In this document: positions 5,853-10,388 of the stretch, piece after piece | Position numbering within the stretch: the first letter of the stretch is position 1 | Layout: each line of letters starts with the position of its first letter | Source: an uncultured Arthrobacter sp. | GTDB taxonomy: Bacteria > Actinomycetota > Actinomycetes > Actinomycetales > Micrococcaceae | DNA length: 10,388 bases | NCBI GenBank assembly: GCA_937873245.1 | Contig: CALMVY010000267.1 | Coordinates: forward strand, 1-10,388 | Direction of reading: 5' to 3' | Made by a program: the position numbers and the translations under genes | Notes under the pieces: model-generated | Seen by the model: the letters and a program-made list of their open reading frames with translations, nothing else | Database searches by the model: none | What the model was told of the DNA's origin: nothing

Positions 5853-7850
5853 ATGAGTTGGTTTTCAACCGTGCCCGTCATCCTGATGTGCTTGGTGCTA
5901 CTTTTTACGCCCGGAATACTGGTCGAGGCGGCTTTGGGGCTCCGTAGACTGTCCTACTTGGCCGTGGCACCGCTACTGACCATCAGTCTGGTCGCAGTCA
6001 GCGCTATCGCCGCACCATACTTCGGTCTCAGGTGGTCCCTCCTGCCCGTGGCAGTGCTGACTGTTGGCGTGTCGGGGGTGCTCCTCGCCGGCCGTTTGCT
6101 GTGGGATCGCCGTAACGGAGTAGTTGCCGGGCCGCTGCTCACGTGGGTCGCCCGCAAACCCCAGAAAGCCCAGGTGGTCGAGGCTGTGGGATTTCTTGCT
6201 GGGGCAAGTGCCATCCTGTGGCAACTCCACAGGGCATTCGGCCGGCCGGAAAATATTTCGCAGACCTTTGACAATGTGTTTCATCTGAACGCCGTCCGTT
6301 ACGTCCTGGACACCGGCAACGCTTCGTCGATGACTCTGACAGCTATGACAAACGGTGATAATCCGCCGTATTTTTACCCCGCTGCCTGGCACGGATTGGT
6401 GTCGCTGCTGATCCAATTGACCGGCGCTGAACTTGCCGTAGCCGTCAATGTGCTCAATATGTGTATCGCTGCAACAGTCTGGACCGCCGGCTGCATGTTC
6501 CTGACCCGCACCATAGTCGGGCCAAGCGCCTATTCTGTTGGGGCGGCGGGAGTCCTCGCAGCGGGTTTTGGCTCATTCCCTCTGCTCTTGCTGGACTTCG
6601 GAGTCCTCTACCCGAATTTCCTGTCGGTGAGTATGCTCCCCGCCGCGTTGGCCTGTGCAGGCCTGTTCTTCGGAGTCAGCGACACTCCGGGCCAGATTGG
6701 ATTGGCGCGCTACATCCTGGCGCCGGCCGCGGCCGTCGGCGTAGCTATCGCCCATCCGAATGGCCTGATGTCGCTCTTGGTCCTGTCGATCCCCATCTTG
6801 ATTTCTTCCGCTGTCGGATTCGCGCTGGCGCGGCACCGGGCGGCAAGAAGCCCGTTACCCGCTCTGATGATGGGGATGGGGCTTCTCGCAGCCTTCGCAG
6901 TAATCGCTGTCATGTGGAAATTCATCCGGCCACCTGCAGAGGCAGCGACGTGGCTGCCTTTTCAGACCCAAGGACAGGCTGTCGGGGAAATCCTCACCAG
7001 CTCCGCCATGCAACGTCCCCCGGCGTGGGCTGTGAGCATCCTGGTCATCACCGGCGTCGTGGTCCTCTGCAGCCGACATAAGAGTACGTGGCTGCTGGGA
7101 TCCTTTGCCATCATTGCGGGCCTCTTCGTGGTTGTCTCGGCGGGTCCCAGTGGCTGGCTGAGGAACACACTCACCGGCGTCTGGTACAACGACAGCTACC
7201 GCCTGGCAGCACTCTTGCCGGTTGTTGCCGTTCCCCTTGCGGCCACAGGCGCCGGATGGCTTACTGGCAGGGTCCAGCGTCTGTGGTCAGCGCGCCGGGA
7301 CTCCGTGGGTATCCTCCCGGCCGGAATCCGGGATTCGCGTGTTATCCCCCAAACCGTCGTGCCGCTTGCACTGCTGGCTGTTGTGCTTGTCGTCCAAACG
7401 GTGCCGCTGGCCAGCTCAATACGGTCGGCCCAGGCGAACTACTCCACGACCGCCGACTCGCCGTTGGTCAGCTCGGACGAAATGGCTCTGATCAATGTGC
7501 TGGATCAATTTGTACCGGCGGACGCAACGATCGCAGTAAACCCCTGGACCGGCGGAGCCATGGCCTTTGCGATTGCGGACCGCAACACCACGTCCAAGCA
7601 CACCCTGACCACATATACCCCGTCGACCCTTCTATTGAATGACAAGCTCAGGGACGCCAGCACCGACCCGAGCGTCTGCCGTGCAGCACGTGAAGACGGT
7701 GTGGGCTACGTACTCGATTTCGGGAGCCGCGAAGTCCATGGCGGAAACCACGGTTTCCAGGGCCTCCAGATCACCGACTCAGCCCCAGGGTTCAAACTCC
7801 TTGCCCGGGTCGGCGAAGCGAAGTTGTTCCAACTCACGGCCTGCAGCTGA
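5853..7850 (+). CDS. DUF6541 polytopic membrane protein, possible GT-C glycosyltransferase
   Basis: This 665-aa integral membrane protein has roughly 11-13 hydrophobic segments, beginning at about 7-29, 36-54 and 61-81. A larger hydrophilic domain covers the last 150 or so residues, after the final membrane segment near 497-515. Its family, DUF6541, is common in actinobacterial cell-wall and exopolysaccharide loci. After the early membrane helices comes QTFDNVFHLNAVRYVLDTGN at about 137-156. A conserved Asp in this type of loop (D140 here) is where GT-C enzymes, which use lipid-linked sugar donors outside the membrane, carry their catalytic acid. The GT-C role is therefore an inference from layout. 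AGTGGAGT at 5841-5848 is a good ribosome-binding site for ATG 5853. The gene is 52 bp after rmlA and probably shares its transcript. Its 3' end is intact although mobile-element debris follows at once. Confidence 0.82.
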   Translation: MSWFSTVPVILMCLVLLFTPGILVEAALGLRRLSYLAVAPLLTISLVAVSAIAAPYFGLRWSLLPVAVLTVGVSGVLLAGRLLWDRRNGVVAGPLLTWVARKPQKAQVVEAVGFLAGASAILWQLHRAFGRPENISQTFDNVFHLNAVRYVLDTGNASSMTLTAMTNGDNPPYFYPAAWHGLVSLLIQLTGAELAVAVNVLNMCIAATVWTAGCMFLTRTIVGPSAYSVGAAGVLAAGFGSFPLLLLDFGVLYPNFLSVSMLPAALACAGLFFGVSDTPGQIGLARYILAPAAAVGVAIAHPNGLMSLLVLSIPILISSAVGFALARHRAARSPLPALMMGMGLLAAFAVIAVMWKFIRPPAEAATWLPFQTQGQAVGEILTSSAMQRPPAWAVSILVITGVVVLCSRHKSTWLLGSFAIIAGLFVVVSAGPSGWLRNTLTGVWYNDSYRLAALLPVVAVPLAATGAGWLTGRVQRLWSARRDSVGILPAGIRDSRVIPQTVVPLALLAVVLVVQTVPLASSIRSAQANYSTTADSPLVSSDEMALINVLDQFVPADATIAVNPWTGGAMAFAIADRNTTSKHTLTTYTPSTLLLNDKLRDASTDPSVCRAAREDGVGYVLDFGSREVHGGNHGFQGLQITDSAPGFKLLARVGEAKLFQLTACS

Positions 7851-7859
7851 TTCGTCATG

Positions 7860-8250
7860 GGACCTGTTGGGGAGTGGTCCCCCTTGGGGCGCGGGCAGGA
7901 GGACGCTGGGCGGCTTCTGCCTCGGTTCCGTGACCACGACTCCCGCCCGGGCAAGTAACCAGGCCCGGGTTGCACGTGATGGCGGTTGGACCCCTTGGCG
8001 TCGCAGCTTGGCGGCGACGCTCAGCGGTCCGTGGTGATACCGAGGCTCTTTAGAGAATCCCGGGGATCGCGAGAGCAAGATCCACCAGTGGGGTATCGAT
8101 CCGGGCCGGGTTGGTTGAGTCGTTTCTATGGCTTTGTTCGGCCCCACGGCCGACGCCGCGGCCCGGAGCTTGTATAACCAGGCCAGGGACACATTATGAC
8201 GTCGGCAGAACTGTGTAACGGCGCCCCTCTCAACGCCGTCAGGCCAAGTA
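7860..8250 (-). pseudogene. IS481-like transposase, decayed N-terminal fragment
   Basis: Read on the minus strand, the segment begins with a helix-turn-helix region (VTQFCRRHNVSLAWLYKLRA) followed by SAVGPNKAIE. It later contains YHHGPLSVAAKLRRQGVQPP, then PSRATRAWLLARAGVVVTEP and RQKPPS. This is the usual order of an actinobacterial IS481-type transposase: HTH, linker, DHGPxSVxxxLRRQG, then EPRKKPRS just before the DDE core. Between the two halves the sense switches frame: RIDTPLVDLALAI is readable in another frame around 8045-8100, so there are compensating frameshifts. The homology fades near 7890, and the whole DDE catalytic core is missing, with the end of the DUF6541 gene directly beyond. 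The frame runs on to 7779 inside that gene only by chance. No start codon typical of the family is preserved near 8250, where an istB fragment begins on the opposite strand. Confidence 0.7.
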
Positions 8251-8251
8251 G

Positions 8252-8449
8252 CCACCGGGGTTCACCGGGTCAGGGAAGTCATATCTCGGATGCGCGATCG
8301 CCAAACGCGCCTGCGAGCACCGCATCCGCGCCCACTACGTGCGCATGCCCGACCTCGAAGAAGCCTGGATCGCCGCCCAGGACACCCCCGGCGGAGCCGG
8401 GAAGTTCCTGCGCAAGTACGCCGCATTCACGTTACTCGTCATTGACGAG
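8252..8449 (+). pseudogene. istB: IS21-family istB helper ATPase fragment (left part)
   Basis: IstB is the AAA+ ATPase that helps the IS21 transposase IstA. This internal piece reads GFTGSGKSYLGCAIAKRACE from 8258, with the Walker A motif GxxGSGKS. It then reads HRIRAHYVRMPDLEEAWIAA, continues to KFLRKYAAFTLLVIDE, and ends at 8449 inside the Walker B motif (VIDEW in the family). A stop (TAG 8249-8251) precedes it, and its N-terminal domain is missing; the debris of an IS481-like transposase lies there instead. At 8450 the sequence changes abruptly to a palindrome and the inverted-repeat element. The istB frame resumes at 9111 with WLLDRPT, which completes the family motif. The gene is therefore a fragment truncated at its 5' side and then interrupted by a later insertion. 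Confidence 0.85.
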
Positions 8450-8475
8450 CTATGCGAAGCTTCGCATAGTTCGTC
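8444..8475. repeat. Near-perfect 32-bp palindrome across the element's left junction
   Basis: The centre is a perfect 20-bp palindrome, CTATGCGAAGCTTCGCATAG (8450-8469). After one mismatched pair (G8449/T8470) the symmetry continues for five more pairs: GACGA at 8444-8448 with TCGTC at 8471-8475. The left arm's outer part is istB target sequence, and the right arm's outer part is the first five bases of the inner inverted repeat. It contains two head-to-head TATGCGAAG units with no spacer, which resembles a recombinase core site. No matching palindrome is present at the right end. Confidence 0.9.
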
Positions 8476-8503
8476 TTATGTAGAGCAAATGGTTATGCGA
8501 AGT
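8471..8503 (+). repeat. Left 33-bp inverted repeat (IR-L)
   Basis: It starts TCGTCTTATGTAGAGC and ends GGTTATGCGAAGT. It is an exact reverse complement of 9077-9109, and the match ends on both sides (T8470 against G9110, G8504 against A9076). It begins 21 bp inside the left boundary, whereas the right copy lies at the right boundary, so the ends are asymmetric. Confidence 0.97.
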
Positions 8504-8558
8504 GCACCGCTGTCGGGTCCTGTTCATCGGTCTCGGTAGGATCGATCGCTTCGCATAA
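8493..8558. repeat. Paired recombinase-site-like repeats at left end
   Basis: TTATGCGAAG at 8493-8502 faces its reverse complement CTTCGCATAA at 8549-8558 across a 46-bp spacer. The outer copy belongs to IR-L; the inner copy lies just past the recombinase stop codon (8569). The same design recurs at the right end, so it is unlikely to be accidental and probably marks recombinase binding. Confidence 0.85.
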
Positions 8559-8568
8559 TCGTTTGTCG

Positions 8569-8962
8569 TCACAGTAGGTCGCGTAGCCAGGCAACCAGGT
8601 CTGCCCGTTGCTCCTTCCCGTAGGGGCTTTCGGGAACGATGTTCGCTTGGGCGGCTTCGATGGCTCGGCGTTTGGCGTCAGTGCTGGCCCGGGCATAGAT
8701 CTCCGTGGTCGTCACGCTTTCGTGCTCGAATATGCCTGAGGACGTTGCGGTTGGCTGGCGAAAGCACATTCTCGTTCAGCCCCATCTGTTCGAGAAGATG
8801 GTGTTCCTCATCCGCCCCGAACCACTCGAGGTCACGTTCTGAACACCATCGCCGGGCTTTACCCCAGGAGACTCTGTAGTGCTGAATCGTGCCGGACTTG
8901 TAACCCAGTTCGGCGAGCGTCTGAGCCGCCTGAGTGACGAGCTCCTCAATTGTCTTTCTCAT
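8569..8962 (-). pseudogene. Tyrosine recombinase/integrase, internally deleted
   Basis: The start at 8962 has a good ribosome-binding site (GGAGGA just upstream on the minus strand). The first 60 or so residues, MRKTIEELVTQAAQTLAELG then YKSGTIQHYRVSWGKARRWC, look like the SAM-like DNA-binding domain of phage-type integrases. The C-terminal end is in a different frame: EHESVTTTEIYARASTDAKR then RAIEAAQANIVPESPYG, stopping at 8569. H-E-S-V-T-T-T-E-I-Y matches the box II region GHxSxxTTxxY with the nucleophile Tyr (about 8695-8697). The G-H before it reads F-E-H, suggesting that the junction is near 8725-8740. The central region with the first catalytic Arg, Lys and H-x-x-R is absent, so no active enzyme can be made here. 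Mobility would require a related recombinase acting from elsewhere. Confidence 0.82.
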
Positions 8963-9023
8963 CTCATTCCTCCGAATCTGCCTGAACGTCGTACCGAGAC
9001 AAACAGGCTTTCAGAGGAATGGA

Positions 9024-9087
9024 TTATGCGAAGTAATGCTCTCTACTCGAGCAAGAAACAGGGCCCCACCTGGTCAACTTCGCATAA
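9024..9087. repeat. Paired recombinase-site-like repeats at right end
   Basis: TTATGCGAAG at 9024-9033 faces CTTCGCATAA at 9078-9087 across a 44-bp spacer, mirroring the left end. The spacers of the two ends are not alike in sequence, so selection or copying seems to have kept the 10-mers specifically. The region also lies upstream of the recombinase start (8962) and could hold its promoter. Confidence 0.85.
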
Positions 9088-9109
9088 CCATTTGCTCTAC
9101 ATAAGACGA
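9077..9109 (-). repeat. Right 33-bp inverted repeat (IR-R)
   Basis: It is a perfect reverse complement of 8471-8503. Its last bases, GACGA (9105-9109), together with G9110 form the GACGAG that joins directly to the resumed istB frame. Confidence 0.97.
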
Positions 9110-9110
9110 G

Positions 9111-9132
9111 TGGTTGCTGGACCGGCCGACGA
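9111..9132 (+). pseudogene. istB: IS21 istB fragment, continuation after the insertion
   Basis: These 22 bases read TGG TTG CTG GAC CGG CCG ACG A, encoding W-L-L-D-R-P-T in the frame of the left istB piece. This restores the Walker B region VIDEWLLD of IstB. At 9133 the sequence changes to the end of an ISL3-type element, so istB was hit a second time. Confidence 0.8.
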
Positions 9133-10388
9133 GGCTCATCAACTTTTAGCGTGGTGTCCTTCAAATGGCGGGGCCCGTAGCCCTGCGAGCATAGGTGTTG
9201 TCGAGACATCTATTGCTGAGGACTACGAGCCTTGTTACAGATTACGCAGACGTGCGATGCCGCGTCGATTCTGTTCAATGTGGAGGGCCATGTTGTGCTC
9301 TCCGCCGTGCGTGCCAGTGCTGGCCGGACGGTTCTTGTAAGCCGGTCGAGCGGGAAGGGGCTTGTCCTGACTGCGGGGTGTTCTCGTCCCGGATCCAGGC
9401 CCGTCCGGTCCACCGCGTCCGGGATGTCCAATGCGGCGGAGAGTCCTTGGAAGTCAGGGTCAGGAAGCGGCGGCTGGCCTGTCTGGAACCGCAGTGTCCG
9501 CGGCGGTCCTTCGTGCAGACCACCGATGAGATTCCGCTGCGTTCGAGGCTGACCAGCAGGCTCGTGGCCGGCATTGTCGCAGACCTGTCCACGGAGCTTC
9601 GGGCCGTCTCCCGGGTTGCCGCGGCCTCGTGTGTGTCGTGGACGCCATGCGTGTCATGGAGGACACGGCCGTCCTGGACGGCGGTGTGGACCGGCGCCTG
9701 GTCCGCCGGCCGGGCGTGGACGAGCATCGCTTCCGTCGGGTCCGCTACTTGAAAAACGATGCCGGAAAAGTCACCAGGGTAGAACCCTGGTCGATCGTTT
9801 TCACGGGCCTGGACACCGGCGCGATCCTGGACATCGTGGACGGCCGCCGCGGCCAGGCGGTGCGCGACTGGATCGGCGCCAGACCGCGCTGATGGCGCAA
9901 CAAGGTGGAAATGGTGGCCATGGATATGTCCACCGAGTTCCGCCGGGCTATCCGCAAGGTCCTGCCCAAGGCAGCCATCACCGTGGACCACTGGCATGTG
10001 GTGGCCCGGGCGAACCAGATGGTCACCGAGGCCCGGCGGCGCCGCGCCCACGACCTCCACGGCAGACGCGGCAGGGCCACTGATCCGGCCTGGAAGTACC
10101 GGAAATTGCTGACCTGCAACCAGGAAAACATGTCCTCCGCCCAGCGGGGACGGATGCAGGAAATCATTGGCTCTGACCTTGAACTCGGTGTCGTCTGGGG
10201 CATTAGGGAACACGTCCGCCAGCTGCTGAAGACCAATCATATCGACGGCTTCCACCGAGCCTGGGCCGAACTCGAGCACGCCGTGAAAGCCACCAGAATG
10301 CGCGAGGCGAAATCACTGTTCCTGACCCTGAAAATGTGGCGCAAGGAACTGCTCACGTTCTGCCGGACCCGAGTCACGAACGAGCGCA
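9133..10388 (+). mobile_element. ISL3-family insertion sequence (left end; right end beyond window)
   Basis: The left end GGCTCATCAACTTTTAGCGT at 9133-9152 resembles the ends of actinobacterial ISL3 elements, which start GGCTCTTC and contain TTTTAG-GTG a few bases on. It abuts the istB fragment exactly. ISL3 elements duplicate 8 bp of target; the duplicate expected at the far end would be GCCGACGA (9125-9132). The transposase gene inside is broken. Confidence 0.75.
9232..10388 (+). pseudogene. ISL3-family transposase, decayed (two frameshifts and a nonsense codon)
   Basis: Homology starts around ILFNVEGHVVLSAVRASAGR (9268 onward); TTG 9232 is a possible start. At about 9338 one base is missing, and the frame shifts to KPVEREGACPDCGVFSSRIQ, then RRLACLEPQCPRRSF, whose CxxC pairs form the N-terminal zinc-binding region. 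At about 9630-9646 a second shift leads to AMRVMEDTAVLDGG and PGVDEHRFRRVRY, with the first catalytic Asp (GAC 9719-9721). TGA at 9890-9892 stands where the family has Trp (TGG). The same frame then continues open to the window end through VAMDMSTEFRRAIR (second catalytic Asp, 9923-9925) and HWHVVARANQMVTEARRR. The final catalytic Glu should lie just past the window. The rest of the protein is well preserved, so decay is recent, or some breaks are sequencing errors. Confidence 0.88.

Larger units (their letters stand above)
8450..9110. mobile_element. 661-bp inverted-repeat element with deleted tyrosine recombinase, inserted in istB
   Basis: The boundaries come from the target. istB reads VIDE up to 8449 and W-L-L-D from 9111, so deleting 8450-9110 restores the family sequence in frame with nothing lost. 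GACGAG stands on both sides (8444-8449 and 9105-9110), so the true limits can slide by up to 6 bp. Inside are perfect 33-bp inverted repeats, six copies of TATGCGAAG arranged as facing pairs, and a minus-strand tyrosine recombinase gene lacking its middle. The pattern suggests a non-autonomous derivative of a larger recombinase-driven element. Families with a tyrosine recombinase and inverted ends, such as the recombinase-in-trio (RIT) elements, are possible relatives, but I cannot assign it. Confidence 0.82.

Noticed and set aside
8450..9087. Repeated TATGCGAAG considered as a CRISPR array.
   Set aside because: Units are 9-10 bp, inverted relative to each other, and spacing is irregular (0 to over 450 bp); no cas genes are near.
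8450..9110. Integron or attC array with integron integrase.
   Set aside because: No attC-like R/L boxes and no integron integrase insertion motif; the recombinase is a short phage-type relative lacking its core.
8879..9340. A plus-strand open frame across the right end of the 661-bp element.
   Set aside because: It crosses from antisense recombinase through IR-R into istB and ISL3 DNA without any coherent domain.
9275..10279. A 334-codon open frame on the minus strand opposite the ISL3 transposase.
   Set aside because: The plus strand carries clear ISL3 motifs; the minus frame is the usual GC-rich shadow and shows no family features.

Overview
The window reads as part of a high-GC actinobacterial chromosome, most likely from the Arthrobacter/Pseudarthrobacter group (Micrococcaceae). 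The basis is GC-rich codon use, the style of the glycosyltransferases, the DUF2304 and DUF6541 proteins, and remnants of IS110, IS481, IS21 and ISL3 elements. The assignment is by recall only; no search was run.

Positions 1-7850 are a cell-surface polysaccharide locus. On the minus strand lie the start of rmlB (dTDP-glucose 4,6-dehydratase, cut by the window edge) and a GT2 glycosyltransferase upstream of it. A 126-bp divergent region (953-1078) separates these from a tightly packed plus-strand operon: a GtrB/Dpm1-like GT2, a small DUF2304 membrane protein, a second GT2, and a rhamnosyltransferase-type GT2. Starts and stops in this operon overlap or nearly touch. After an internally deleted IS110 element (4052-4595) come rmlA (glucose-1-phosphate thymidylyltransferase) and a 665-aa polytopic DUF6541 protein that may be a GT-C type glycosyltransferase. 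RmlA and RmlB are the first two steps to dTDP-L-rhamnose. The GT2 enzymes would transfer rhamnose and other sugars, and the membrane proteins would handle lipid-linked sugars or export.

Positions 7851-10388 are a pile-up of broken mobile elements. In order they are: a decayed N-terminal piece of an IS481-like transposase (minus), a piece of an IS21 istB gene (plus), a 661-bp element inserted within that istB piece, the next 22 bp of istB, and an ISL3-family element with a decayed transposase that runs off the end. The 661-bp element is the most interesting object here. It has perfect 33-bp inverted repeats, six copies of the 9-mer TATGCGAAG in a regular arrangement, a near-perfect 32-bp palindrome across its left junction, and an internally deleted tyrosine recombinase gene. 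Removing it restores the istB reading frame exactly. I see no complete new defence or biosynthetic system. The best candidates for novelty are this recombinase-type element and a structured segment upstream of the IS110 remnant that could be a relic bridge RNA.
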